From: Actinomycetes bacterium
Lineage (GTDB): Bacteria; Actinomycetota; Acidimicrobiia; Acidimicrobiales; RAAP-2
Length of the DNA: 64,000 nt
Reading direction: 5' to 3'
Assembly: GCA_021779855.1 (NCBI GenBank)
Contig: JAJXZW010000010.1
Location: 24,425-88,424, forward strand
Shown here: piece by piece, positions 25,608-34,245 of the stretch
Layout of the letters: every line of letters begins with the position of its first letter
How positions within the stretch are numbered: position 1 is the first letter of the stretch
The notes under the pieces: generated by a model
What the model saw: only the letters and a program-made list of their open reading frames with translations
Database searches by the model: none
What the model was told of the DNA's origin: nothing
Made by a program: the position numbers and the translations under genes

Positions 25608-25632
25608 CCGGGGGCCCTTGGTGGGCCCCCGG
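25608..25632 (-). terminator. Hairpin terminator after the DUF4232-like gene
   Basis: A 10-bp perfect stem CCGGGGGCCC/GGGCCCCCGG with a five-base loop, located 26 bases beyond the stop of the minus-strand gene at 25659. An AT-rich run (TATATAACT on the minus strand) follows, in keeping with a terminator or the promoter region of the Rpf-like gene. Confidence 0.6.
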
Positions 25633-25658
25633 GAGGACGAGAAGGCTCGTGAAGGCGC

Positions 25659-26198
25659 TCACGAGGTCGGCACGCCGGTGCGGCCCGGGACCACGAGTTG
25701 GACGTGGGTCGAGGCCTGGGACGTGCACACGCTGATGGCGAGTCTCACGTAGGCCGGCCCGGCGAACGAGCCGAGGCGCACGCGCACTCCCCAGGCCCGA
25801 CGGGCGTGGCAGAGGGCGACGGGGTAGTTGCCGGTCTCGGCGACGCCGAAGGCGCTCGCCACCGACTGCCCGCGGCGCAGGACGTGGCGTGCGGGCAGCT
25901 GGCCGATCGAGTCGTTGCGCGCCGGCGGGCCGACCGGGTGGTGGGCGGCCGTCACCGCCTGGACGCTCGGCACGCCCCAGATCGCGCAGGCCGCCCCGCG
26001 GTCGGTGAAGACGAGCGGGACGTAGATCGTGCCCGCGGCGCCCTCGGACACCCCGGTCGTGACCCGGATCTGGCCCGGTCGGCACGAGGGGACGGCGGTG
26101 CTCGCCGCGACCGGGCCGGTCCCGGCCGCGACGAGCCCCGTCGCCAGGGCGAGACAGCCCGCGACCACGAGGGCGGCGAGTCGGTGGCGGACGGTCAT
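25659..26198 (-). CDS. Secreted DUF4232-like protein
   Basis: A 179-residue exported protein with signal peptide RHRLAALVVAGCLALATGLVAA. The mature sequence has C in VPSCRPGQIRV, GAACAIWGVPSVQAV (matching the C-x-x-x-G-P position of DUF4232-type proteins) and later LCHARR and ISVCTSQ, giving two probable disulphides. Function is unknown. It lies nine bases downstream of another small exported-protein gene on the same strand, so they form a pair. Confidence 0.6.
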   Translation of the reverse strand: MTVRHRLAALVVAGCLALATGLVAAGTGPVAASTAVPSCRPGQIRVTTGVSEGAAGTIYVPLVFTDRGAACAIWGVPSVQAVTAAHHPVGPPARNDSIGQLPARHVLRRGQSVASAFGVAETGNYPVALCHARRAWGVRVRLGSFAGPAYVRLAISVCTSQASTHVQLVVPGRTGVPTS

Positions 26199-26207
26199 GG
26201 GGCCTCC

Positions 26208-26672
26208 TTAGGTCGTGGGGGACGGACGATCGATGAGCCGGCGGATCAGGTCGAAGGCAGCGAGGAGGTGGGGCCCGCCGAGGGACGGGGCGACCACGCG
26301 CGCGCCCTCGACGACGGTGGCCTTGGGGCAGCCACCGAGCTGGAAGCTCACCTCGGCGTAGGGCGCGGGCGCCCCGCGGCGGTAGAAGGCGAGGACCCAG
26401 GGCACCATCAGGTCGTCGGGGCACACCGGCGCCGGGCGGTAGACGGGCAGGGCGTTCACGAGCCGGCGCACGCGGGCTATCACCGCCTCGTTCCGGCTCG
26501 AGCCGGTCGGGCCCTGGGACGCGCCCTCGCGCAGCGTGACGAGGGTCGCCCCGGGGCCGATGCGGCCCCGGGGCGGCGCCGGGGCGGCCGTCGCCGGCGC
26601 GCCGAGGAGGAGGCTCGCGATCGCGAGGGCCGTGGCGGTCGCGGCGAGGCGTCGGCGCGGGTTCGCTCCCAT
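26208..26672 (-). CDS. Small secreted protein of unknown function
   Basis: A 154-residue protein with a basic start (MGANPRRR), hydrophobic core LAATATALAIASLLLG and an AxA site near ATAAPA. The mature domain has a Cys pair (APVCPDDL and LGGCPKATV) and an R-rich helix RVRRLVNALP. No family recognised. MGANPRRR is chosen as start; an upstream in-frame codon would add a stretch that overlaps the divergent acyl-CoA dehydrogenase promoter. It leads the pair with the DUF4232-like gene. Confidence 0.6.
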   Translation of the reverse strand: MGANPRRRLAATATALAIASLLLGAPATAAPAPPRGRIGPGATLVTLREGASQGPTGSSRNEAVIARVRRLVNALPVYRPAPVCPDDLMVPWVLAFYRRGAPAPYAEVSFQLGGCPKATVVEGARVVAPSLGGPHLLAAFDLIRRLIDRPSPTT

Positions 26673-26754
26673 GACCAGAGTCTGTCCGAACCGGGCTCGC
26701 TCTTGCGGGCGATCGGGGGGCCTCCCGCGACGGCCTAGAGTCGGCGGCGAGGCC

Positions 26755-28023
26755 ATGGGTATATCGGTCAGTCCCATCGCCGGGCTCGACCCGGCCATCA
26801 ACGACCTGCGGGCGCGCGCGGCCCGCCTCGTCAACGAGGCGATCCTGCCCTACGAGGACGAGCTCTGGCGCGCTCCGCGCGAGGCCGAGATCAGCGACGA
26901 CGAGCGCGCGCGCCGTCGCCGCGCGAGCCGGGCCCGGCGCGAGGAGATCCGCGCCGCCGTCGCCGAGGCCGGCCTGTGGGCGCCCCACCTGCCGGCCGAG
27001 TACGGCGGGGCGGGCCTCGACTTCCTCTCGCTCGCCTACCTCTACGAGATCCTCGCCTACGCCGTGGGCGGGCCGACGCTCTTCGGCATCGCCGCGCCCA
27101 ACTCCGGCAACGCCTCGGTGCTCGTGAAGTACGGCACCGAGGAGCAGAAGCGCAAGTGGCTGGTGCCCCTCGTGGCGGGCGAGCTGGAGTCGGGCTTCTC
27201 GATGACCGAGCCCGAGCACGCCGGCTCGGACCCGCGCTCGATCACGACCGAGGCGGTGCGCGACGGCGACCACTGGGTCATCAACGGCCACAAGTGGTTC
27301 ACCTCCAACGGCGTGGACGCCGACTTCTTCATCGTGATGTGCCGGGCCGTCGACCCGAGCGGCGAGTACGGCCCCTCCGGGCGCATGGCCCAGATCATCG
27401 TGCCGGCCGACACCGCCGGGGTGAACATCGTGCGGGGTATCGGCATCTTCGGCCTCCCCACCTCGGACCACTGCGAGATCCGCTACGAGGACGTGCGCGT
27501 GCCGCTCGAGAACCTGCTGGGCCGGGTCGGCGAGGGCCACCAGGCGGCCCAGGACCGCCTCGGCGCCGGCCGGGTCTACCACTGCATGAACGCGGTGGGC
27601 CAGATGTGGCGGGCCTTCGACCTCATGGTCGAGCGGGTTCTCGTCCGCGAGGTCCACGGGGGCCTCTTGAAGGACAAGCAGTTCGTCCAGGGCTTCATCG
27701 CCGACAGCTACCTCGACCTGCAGTCGGCCCGGCTGATGACCATCGACGCGGCCGACAAGGTGGCCACCGGCAGCCCCCAGGCGCGCACCGCGATCTCGGC
27801 GATCAAGGTCTTCGTGCCCGACGCCTTCCACCGCGTGGTGGACCGGGCGATCCAGGTCTGGGGCGGGGCCGGGGTCTCCAACGACCTGCCGCTCGCCCAG
27901 ATGTACCTCTCCGCGCGGGTCCTGCGCCTGGCCGACGGCCCCGACGAGGTGCACCGCATCCTCATGGCAAAGAACGTCGTGCACCACTACGAGTCCGGTG
28001 GCACCTGGGACTTCGGCGCCTAG
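26755..28023 (+). CDS. Acyl-CoA dehydrogenase
   Basis: A 422-residue flavoprotein of the acyl-CoA dehydrogenase superfamily. Diagnostic segments are LPAEYGGAGLDFLSLAYLYE, SGFSMTEPEHAGSDPRSI (flavin and substrate contacts), GHKWFTSNG, EGHQAAQDRLGAGRVYHC and IQVWGGAGVSNDLPLAQMY. It is of the longer ACAD10/11-like type, where the catalytic base is an Asp or Glu near the C-terminus. It oxidises an acyl-CoA; chain length is unknown. TAGAGT at 26736-26741 precedes the ATG by 13 bases. A desaturase and an acyl-CoA ligase follow downstream. Confidence 0.9.
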   Translation: MGISVSPIAGLDPAINDLRARAARLVNEAILPYEDELWRAPREAEISDDERARRRRASRARREEIRAAVAEAGLWAPHLPAEYGGAGLDFLSLAYLYEILAYAVGGPTLFGIAAPNSGNASVLVKYGTEEQKRKWLVPLVAGELESGFSMTEPEHAGSDPRSITTEAVRDGDHWVINGHKWFTSNGVDADFFIVMCRAVDPSGEYGPSGRMAQIIVPADTAGVNIVRGIGIFGLPTSDHCEIRYEDVRVPLENLLGRVGEGHQAAQDRLGAGRVYHCMNAVGQMWRAFDLMVERVLVREVHGGLLKDKQFVQGFIADSYLDLQSARLMTIDAADKVATGSPQARTAISAIKVFVPDAFHRVVDRAIQVWGGAGVSNDLPLAQMYLSARVLRLADGPDEVHRILMAKNVVHHYESGGTWDFGA

Positions 28024-28768
28024 GCGCGTCCTGGGCGTCGACCTCGCGACCGAGCCCGCGCGCACCGGCCTCGTCGAGGCCACGTGGCGCGGCGGCGTCT
28101 GGCGCCTGGCCGGGCCCCTCCCCGGCGACGACGAGGCCATCCTCGGGCGCGCCGCCGGCGCCGCGCTCGGCCTGGACGCGCCCCTCGGCTGGCCCGACGC
28201 CTTCGTGGGGGCGGTCGGCGCCCACCACGCGCACCGGCCGTGGCCCGTGGGCGTCGACCGGGCCGACCTGCGCTATCGCGCGACGGACCGCTTCGTGGTC
28301 GACCTCGACCTCGGCGTGCGGCCGCTCTCGGTCTCGAGCGACCTGATCGGCGCCGTCGCCTGGCGCGCGGCCGGGCTGGTGTCGGCCCTCGGCCGCGCGA
28401 GGGGCCGGCCCCTCGCGCGCGACGGGAGCGACGGGGTCTACGAGGTCTACCCGGCGGCGGCGCTGCGGGCCTGGGGGCTGCTCGCGCGCCGCGGCGAGCG
28501 CTACAAGGGCGGGCGGGTGGCCGACCCGGGGCCGCGCGCGCTGCGCCAGCGGATCGTGGCCGCCCTCGCGGGAGGGGTGGCCGGGCCGGTCGCGCTCGCC
28601 GACGACCTCCGCGGGGCGGCCGTCGACTGCGACCACGTGCTCGACGCCGCCGTCGCGGCTCTCGTCGTGGCGGCGGCCTTGGCCGGCCGGACTATCCCCC
28701 CGCCACCGGCGCTCGCCGCGCGCGCGGCGCGCGAGGGCTGGATCCACGTGCCGGCGTCGCGCCCCTAG
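27998..28768 (+). CDS. DUF429-family protein
   Basis: A 256-residue protein with VLGVDLATEPARTGL at the start (RNase H-like first strand with Asp), APLGWPDAFVG, the RATDRFV segment, VYEVYPAAALRAW and CDHVLDAAVAALV near the end: the DUF429 predicted-nuclease pattern. No activity is established. The only usable start, GTG, overlaps the acyl-CoA dehydrogenase end by 26 bases, suggesting coupling. Its TAG stop shares CTAG with a minus-strand remnant. Confidence 0.78.
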   Translation: MAPGTSAPRRVLGVDLATEPARTGLVEATWRGGVWRLAGPLPGDDEAILGRAAGAALGLDAPLGWPDAFVGAVGAHHAHRPWPVGVDRADLRYRATDRFVVDLDLGVRPLSVSSDLIGAVAWRAAGLVSALGRARGRPLARDGSDGVYEVYPAAALRAWGLLARRGERYKGGRVADPGPRALRQRIVAALAGGVAGPVALADDLRGAAVDCDHVLDAAVAALVVAAALAGRTIPPPPALAARAAREGWIHVPASRP

Positions 28769-28990
28769 AGCCGCGCGACGACGACCAGGCTCTCGCCGGT
28801 GACCCGCGAGTCTCGCGCTTGGTCCATGGGGCGACGCCCGCGCGTGCCCGCCACTCCGGCGAGCCAGCCCTCGTCCGCGCTCGAGGCGTCACGCGGGGTG
28901 TGGTCGTGGCACTCGAACCAGGCGGCGACGGCGGCCGCTCGTCGACCGTGACGCGCGAGGGGGCTCACGTCGCCGCGAGCGCCCGGGCCG
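28765..28990 (-). pseudogene. Unidentified C-terminal gene fragment
   Basis: A minus-strand frame reads AAWFECHDHTPRDASSADEG, WLAGVAG, and a closing RVTGESLVVVARL, with the composition of real protein and a stop placed exactly at the CTAG shared with DUF429, the junction used by intact convergent pairs here. Upstream of about 28990 the frame dissolves into low-quality sequence, so the N-terminus is lost or frameshifted. The ending recalls some SAM-dependent methyltransferases, but I do not assign it. Nothing else is seen in 28769-29140. Confidence 0.35.
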
Positions 28991-29140
28991 GTCTCCGCAC
29001 CGTCGCACGCCCGTCCGGGGGTGACCGCGTCGAGGAGGCCGCCGGGAGCGGGCCGGTGGGGTCCTCGTGCGACATCGCACAAGCGCCCGGGGCCGGCCGC
29101 CCCGGCCGTAATGTGGAACGACGCACCAAGGGGAGGCGGG

Positions 29141-30073
29141 ATGAGTCGAGCGCCCCGGAGCCGGGTCGACCTGCTAGAGGAGATCACGCCCGACGTGACG
29201 CGCCTCTACGAGCGCCACCTCGAGTCGCCGCGCGACTGGTACCCCCACGAGCAGATCGAGTGGGGCGAGGCCCGCGACTTCGCCGAGTACCCGTGGTCGC
29301 CCGGCGACTACCCGGTCGGCGAGGGGGTGCGCAGCTCGATCTACGTGAACCTGCTCACCGAGGACAACCTGCCCTACTACACCGACTCGATCCTGCGTCA
29401 CGCGCCGAGCGACCACCCCTTCCGCGACTGGACCTACCAGTGGACCATGGAGGAGGCCCGCCACTCGATGGTGATGCGCGACTGGGTCCACGTGAGCCGT
29501 TGCCTGGACCCGACCGTCCTCGAGGACGGCCGGCGCGTCCAGATGGCCAAGGGCGAGGCGCCGCGCCCGGCGACCTTCTCCGACCTCATCGTCTACGTGG
29601 CCCTCCAAGAGCGGGCCACCCAGATCGCGCACCGCAACACCGGCGCGAAGCTGCCCAAGGACGACAAGATGGGCCGCACCGTGCTCGGTCTCATCGCCGG
29701 CGACGAGACCAAGCACTACCTCTTCTACCGCGACCTGACCCGCGCCGCCTTCGCGATCGACCCCTCGACGATGATGATCGCCCTGACCCGCCAGGTGAGC
29801 ACGTTCGCGATGCCCGGCACCGGCATACCGAGCTTCACCCGCCACGCGGTGCGCATCGCGAAAGAGGGCATCTACGGCCTGGGCCAGTTCCTCTCGGACG
29901 TGCTGACCCCGGTGCTCGGGCTCTGGGACGTCGAGCACGTCGAGGGGCTCTCGCGCGAGGCCGTGGCCGCGCGCGAGGAGCTGGTGAGCGTGCGCGCCCG
30001 GCTCAGCGCGGCCGTGGAGCGCATGGCCGAGCGCGCCGCCCAGCTGGCGTCGCGCACCGCCCCCGCCCACTAG
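29141..30073 (+). CDS. Acyl-ACP desaturase (FA_desaturase_2)
   Basis: A 310-residue soluble di-iron desaturase, like mycobacterial DesA proteins. Iron ligands appear as EDNLPYY with its Glu, the first EExxH in WTMEEARHSMV, a Glu in ALQERATQ and the second helix GDETKHYLFYRD. It introduces double bases of unsaturation into ACP-bound fatty acids using O2 and reduced ferredoxin. GGGGAGGCGGG precedes the ATG, and a -10-like TAATGT is at 29109-29114. The acyl-CoA ligase gene follows after 53 bases. Confidence 0.9.
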   Translation: MSRAPRSRVDLLEEITPDVTRLYERHLESPRDWYPHEQIEWGEARDFAEYPWSPGDYPVGEGVRSSIYVNLLTEDNLPYYTDSILRHAPSDHPFRDWTYQWTMEEARHSMVMRDWVHVSRCLDPTVLEDGRRVQMAKGEAPRPATFSDLIVYVALQERATQIAHRNTGAKLPKDDKMGRTVLGLIAGDETKHYLFYRDLTRAAFAIDPSTMMIALTRQVSTFAMPGTGIPSFTRHAVRIAKEGIYGLGQFLSDVLTPVLGLWDVEHVEGLSREAVAAREELVSVRARLSAAVERMAERAAQLASRTAPAH

Positions 30074-30126
30074 GACTTACCCAGGGGTACGCGCTCACTA
30101 GGATGAGCGCATCATGGGGAGGTCAC

Positions 30127-31806
30127 GTGCGCAGTCTGGCTGAGGCGCTGGCCGCGGTGACCGCGCCCGGCCAGCCCTTCGAGACGACCGAGGTCGAGCT
30201 CGACGGGGGCCCGGTCCGCCGTTTCGTCAACGCCCCGCCGACCCTGCGCGATGTCTTCGCCCCGGCCCGGGGTCTCGCCGAGACCTTCCTCGTCTTCGAG
30301 GACGAGGAGTGGAGCTTTCAGCGTGTCATGGACCAGGTCGACGGCCTGGCCCACGCGCTCGTGCACCACTACGGCGTCGCCAAGGGCGACCGGGTGGGGA
30401 TCGCGATGCGCAACTACCCCGAATGGGTGGTCTCGTTCGCGGCGATCACTTCGATCGGGGCGATCTCGGTCTCTCTCAACGCGTGGTGGACCGAGCGCGA
30501 GCTGGCCTTCGCCGTCGCCGACGCGGGCCTGTCGGTCCTCATCGCCGACGCCGAGCGAGTCGAGCGAGCCCTCGGCCCGGCCGAGCGCGAGGGGGTCGCG
30601 ATCCTCGGGGCGCGCCTCGGGGCCGACGCGCCCGCGGGCGTCGAGCGCTGGGAGGACGTGGTGGTCAGTGGCCGGGCGATGCCCGTGGTGCCCCTGGAGC
30701 CCGACGACGACGCGACCATCCTCTACACCTCGGGCACGACCGGCTACCCCAAGGGGGCCGTCTCGTCGCACCGGGCGATCTGCCAGGCCCTCATGGCCTT
30801 CGCCTCGGGGGGCATCGTGCAGGAGGCCCGTCGCGACAGCCCGGCGGACGGGGCCGAGCCGAGCGGCCCGCAGTGCTTCATCCTCATCGTGCCGCTCTTC
30901 CACGTCACGGGGTGCGTGCCGGTGATGCTCTCGTGCTTCTTGTGGCACTTCAAGCTCGTGATGATGTACAAGTGGGACGCCGAGCGGGCCCTCGAGCTCA
31001 TCGAGCGCCACCGGGTGACGTCCTTCGTGGGCGTGCCGACCCAGTCGTGGGACCTGATGGAGTCGCCGAGCTTCGCGCGCTACGACACCTCGTCGCTGCG
31101 CTCGATCGGCGGCGGGGGGGCGCCAGCCCCGCCGACGCTCGTCGAGCGGGTCGACCGCACCTTCAAGGGACGCCCCAACCTGGGCTACGGCATGACCGAG
31201 ACCAACGCCTACGGGCCGGGCAACTACGGCCAGGAGTACGTGACCCACCCGGCCTCGACCGGACGGGTGCCCACGATCGTCGCCGACGTCGAGATCCGCG
31301 ACGAGGCCGGGCGCGCGCTCGGCCCGGACGAGCACGGCGAGATCTGGCTGCGCTCGCCGACGCTGATCCGTGGCTACTGGCGCAACCCGGCGGCGACCGA
31401 CGAGGCGATCCAGCACGGCTGGCTGCGTACCGGCGACCTCGGGCGCATCGACGACGAGGGATTCCTCTACGTCGAGGACCGGGCGAAGGACATGATCCTG
31501 CGCGGGGGCGAGAACGTCTACTCGGCCGAGGTCGAGTCGGCGATCTACGAGCACCCCGCCGTCTACGAGGCCGCGGTGGTCGGCCTCGCCCACGAGCGCC
31601 TGGGCGAGGAGGTGGGGGCCGTGGTGATGGTGCGCGATGGCGACGACCTCCACGAGGGGGAGCTGCGCGACTTCCTGGCCCAGCGCCTCGCGCCCTTCAT
31701 GGTGCCCACGCGCATCGCCATCACCCGTGAGCCCCTGCCGCGCAATGCGGCGGGCAAGCTCGTCAAGCGCGAGATGCGCGCGCGCTACTTCGACGCGAGC
31801 GAGTGA
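30127..31806 (+). CDS. Acyl-CoA ligase (AMP-forming)
   Basis: A 559-residue member of the ANL superfamily. Core motifs: ILYTSGTTGYPKGAVSSH (A3 P-loop), VPLFHVTGC, GYGMTETNAYG (A5), RTGDLGRIDDEGFLYVEDR (A7/A8) and the C-terminal lysine of PRNAAGKLVKREM (A10). It activates a fatty or other carboxylic acid to the acyl-CoA through an acyl-AMP. GTG at 30127 is chosen because GGGGAGG lies four bases upstream; an in-frame ATG at 30103 overlaps the likely -10 TAGGAT (30099-30104). It overlaps the convergent Nudix gene by 22 bases. Confidence 0.9.
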   Translation: MRSLAEALAAVTAPGQPFETTEVELDGGPVRRFVNAPPTLRDVFAPARGLAETFLVFEDEEWSFQRVMDQVDGLAHALVHHYGVAKGDRVGIAMRNYPEWVVSFAAITSIGAISVSLNAWWTERELAFAVADAGLSVLIADAERVERALGPAEREGVAILGARLGADAPAGVERWEDVVVSGRAMPVVPLEPDDDATILYTSGTTGYPKGAVSSHRAICQALMAFASGGIVQEARRDSPADGAEPSGPQCFILIVPLFHVTGCVPVMLSCFLWHFKLVMMYKWDAERALELIERHRVTSFVGVPTQSWDLMESPSFARYDTSSLRSIGGGGAPAPPTLVERVDRTFKGRPNLGYGMTETNAYGPGNYGQEYVTHPASTGRVPTIVADVEIRDEAGRALGPDEHGEIWLRSPTLIRGYWRNPAATDEAIQHGWLRTGDLGRIDDEGFLYVEDRAKDMILRGGENVYSAEVESAIYEHPAVYEAAVVGLAHERLGEEVGAVVMVRDGDDLHEGELRDFLAQRLAPFMVPTRIAITREPLPRNAAGKLVKREMRARYFDASE

Positions 31807-32204
31807 AGGGCCCGTCGGGCGAAGTCGGCCAGGTTGAGCCCGCCGAGCTCGGCCAGCGCGAACCACTGGGCCCGGTCGGTGGTGCCGTCGACCTCGTGAC
31901 GCAATTCGCCCTCGCCGACGCGCACGCGGTAGATGATGCGCACCGCGTGGACCCGGTCGCCGTTGGGCCGTCGGCGCACGTCCGAGAGGACGTCGAGCAG
32001 CACCGGGTCCTCGGCCGCGAGGCCCGTCTCCTCCTCGAACTCGCGGGCCAGGGCCTCGACCGGGCTCTCGCCGAAGTCGAGGCCCCCGCCGGGCAGCCAC
32101 CACAGGGGCGGATCGATCAGGGGGCTCGACGAGCGCACCAGCAGGACGAGGTCGTCACGGACCGCGACCCCGTAGGCCCGCACGGTGGTGGGCGTGCGGC
32201 TCAC
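31785..32204 (-). CDS. Nudix hydrolase
   Basis: A 139-residue protein with a complete Nudix box: GGGLDFGESPVEALAREFEE followed by ETGL, matching GX5EX7REUXEEXGU. Such enzymes hydrolyse nucleoside diphosphates linked to another group, for example oxidised nucleotides or NDP-sugars; the substrate is not predictable. The start GTG (SRTPTTVRAYG) is chosen over an upstream in-frame start whose extra sequence is low-complexity. Its end overlaps the acyl-CoA ligase gene by 22 bases tail to tail. Confidence 0.85.
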   Translation of the reverse strand: MSRTPTTVRAYGVAVRDDLVLLVRSSSPLIDPPLWWLPGGGLDFGESPVEALAREFEEETGLAAEDPVLLDVLSDVRRRPNGDRVHAVRIIYRVRVGEGELRHEVDGTTDRAQWFALAELGGLNLADFARRALHSLASK

Positions 32205-32239
32205 CGGCCGGCCCCGCGCGTGACGCCCCGGGGTGCCAC

Positions 32240-33718
32240 TCAGCGCGTCCGGGGGAACCCGAGGTCGATCTGGGACTCCGAGGGCTGGGGCCAGCGCGTC
32301 GTGACGACCTTGGCGCGGGTGTAGAAGGCGAAGCCCTCGGGGCCGTAGATGTGGGAGTGGCCGAAGAGCGAGTTCTTCCACCCCCCGAAGGAGTACGAGG
32401 AGATGGGCACGGGGATCGGGACGTTCACCCCGATCATGCCGACGCTCACCGCCCGGGTGAAGAGCCGCGCGGCGTTGCCGTCGCGGGTGAAGATCGCCAC
32501 GCCGTTGCCGTAGGGGTTGGCGTTCACGAGCGCGACCGCCTCGTCGAAGCTCGACGCGCGTGCGACCCCGAGGACCGGGCCGAAGATCTCGTCGTCGTAG
32601 CAGCGCATCCCCGGGGCGACCCCGTCGAGCAGCGTCGGCCCGGCGAAGAAGCCCGGGCCCGTGGCCGTCGCGCGCCCGTCGCGCACCACGCGCGCCCCCT
32701 CGCCGGCCGCCCCCTCGACGTAGGCGAGCACGCGGTCGCGGTGGGCCGCGGTGATGAGCGGGCCGAAGTCGCTCGCGGGGTCGTCACCCGGTCCCACGCG
32801 CAGCCCGTCCAGGCGCGTGGCGATGCGCTCGACGAGCTCGTCGGCGACCCCGCCCACCGCGACCACCACGCTGATCGCCATGCACCGCTCCCCGGCCGAG
32901 CCGAACCCGGCCGACACGGCCGCGTCGGCCGCGACGTCGAGGTCGGCGTCGGGCAGGACGACCATGTGGTTCTTCGCGCCGCCCAGGGCCTGGACGGGCT
33001 TGCCCGCGCGGCTGGCCGTCTCGTGCACGAGGCGCGCCACGGGCGTCGAGCCCACGAAGCTGACCCCGTCGATCCCGGGGTGCTCGAGCAGCGCGGTGAC
33101 CGTCGTGGCGTCACCCTGGAGGACGTTGAAGACGCCCTCGGGCAGGCCGGCCTCGACCATCAGCTCGGCCAGGCGCACCGAGGGGGAGGGGTCGCGCTCG
33201 GAGGGCTTGAGCACGACGGCGTTGCCGCTAGCCAGGGCGTTGGCGGCCATCCAGAGCGGCACCATCACCGGGAAGTTGAACGGCGTGATCGCGGCGACCA
33301 CCCCGAGCGGCTGGCGCAGGCTGTGGACGTCCACCCCGTCGGCGACCTGGTCCGAGAAGTCGCCCTTCAGGTGCTCGATCAGCCCGCACGCGTACTCGAC
33401 GTTCTCGATGCCCCGGGCGATCTCGCCACGGGCGTCGGCCAGGGTCTTGCCGTGCTCGGCGGTGACGATCGCGGCCAGCTCGTCGGTGTGACGCACGAGC
33501 AGTTCACGCAGCGCGAAGAGCGCGTTGGTGCGCCGCGAGAGTGAGGTCTCGGCCCAGCCCGCGGCACCGGCGCGCGCCGCGTCGACCACCCGATCGACGG
33601 TCGCGGGCTCGGGTACGGGCACCGCACCGGTCTGCTCGCCGGTGGCGGGGTTGAAGACCGGGGAGCGGCCGGGCTCCTCGAGCCGCTGGCCGTTGACGAT
33701 GTGGGGGATCGTGCGCAT
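32240..33718 (-). CDS. mmsA: CoA-acylating methylmalonate-semialdehyde dehydrogenase
   Basis: A 492-residue aldehyde dehydrogenase of the MmsA/IolA type. TPFNFPVMVPLWM, LKPSERDPS, FVGSTPVARLVHE, ALGGAKNHMVVLPDAD and the catalytic Cys in SAGERCMAIS separate it from ordinary ALDHs (the GAKNH and GERCMA motifs are typical of MmsA). It converts methylmalonate or malonate semialdehyde to propionyl- or acetyl-CoA in valine, inositol or beta-alanine breakdown. AACGAGG lies near the ATG. No other valine pathway gene is adjacent. Confidence 0.92.
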   Translation of the reverse strand: MRTIPHIVNGQRLEEPGRSPVFNPATGEQTGAVPVPEPATVDRVVDAARAGAAGWAETSLSRRTNALFALRELLVRHTDELAAIVTAEHGKTLADARGEIARGIENVEYACGLIEHLKGDFSDQVADGVDVHSLRQPLGVVAAITPFNFPVMVPLWMAANALASGNAVVLKPSERDPSPSVRLAELMVEAGLPEGVFNVLQGDATTVTALLEHPGIDGVSFVGSTPVARLVHETASRAGKPVQALGGAKNHMVVLPDADLDVAADAAVSAGFGSAGERCMAISVVVAVGGVADELVERIATRLDGLRVGPGDDPASDFGPLITAAHRDRVLAYVEGAAGEGARVVRDGRATATGPGFFAGPTLLDGVAPGMRCYDDEIFGPVLGVARASSFDEAVALVNANPYGNGVAIFTRDGNAARLFTRAVSVGMIGVNVPIPVPISSYSFGGWKNSLFGHSHIYGPEGFAFYTRAKVVTTRWPQPSESQIDLGFPRTR

Positions 33719-33780
33719 GGGACCTCGTTTCCGCCCGCAAATCTACCGGTCGTCCCGGCGGGCGCCGATAGGGTGAGGCG

Positions 33781-34245
33781 ATGGCGCCCCGGCGCGGCGA
33801 CCCCGACGACCCCCGGCCCCGCGTGAGGGTCGACGCGTCGGGCGACCTCGTCCTCGGGGACCGGGCGGTGGTGAGGGCCGACGAGATCGGGGTGCGCACG
33901 ACCACCTCGGGCGGGCCCGGCGGCCAGCACGCCAACCGCTCGATGACCAAGGTCGTGGTGAGCCTGCGCGTCGCCGACTCCTCGCTCGCCCCGGCCGCGC
34001 GCGCCCGCGTCGAGGACCGCCTCGGCCCGGTGGTGCGCGCCAGCGCGAGCCGCTTCCGCAGCCGCGCGCAGAACCACGAGGCGGCCCTCATCCAGCTGGG
34101 CGAGCGGCTGCTCGCGGCGCTCACCCCGCGAGCGCCGCGCCGCCCGACCCGCCCGACGCGGGCCTCGGTCGAGCGTCGGCTCGAGGAGAAGCGGGCCCGC
34201 GCGCGGACCAAGACCGCCCGGCGGGGGCCCGGCGCGGAGGCCTAG
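33781..34245 (+). CDS. arfB: ArfB-like peptidyl-tRNA hydrolase (release-factor fold)
   Basis: A 154-residue protein with the class I release-factor GGQ motif in TTSGGPGGQHANRSMTKV and a basic C-terminal tail rich in R/K (RRLEEKRARARTKTARRG), the layout of ArfB/YaeJ. ArfB enters empty mRNA channels of stalled ribosomes with its tail and releases the nascent chain. No codon-recognition domain is present, excluding RF1/RF2. TAGGGT at 33769-33774 is six bases before the ATG (leaderless). Its stop shares CTAG with surE. Confidence 0.9.
   Translation: MAPRRGDPDDPRPRVRVDASGDLVLGDRAVVRADEIGVRTTTSGGPGGQHANRSMTKVVVSLRVADSSLAPAARARVEDRLGPVVRASASRFRSRAQNHEAALIQLGERLLAALTPRAPRRPTRPTRASVERRLEEKRARARTKTARRGPGAEA

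Noticed and set aside
28084..30126. A continuous frame joining DUF429, the desaturase region and the acyl-CoA ligase
   Set aside because: The upstream part is a shifted frame of two real genes; only the segment from 30127 has ligase motifs and a ribosome site.
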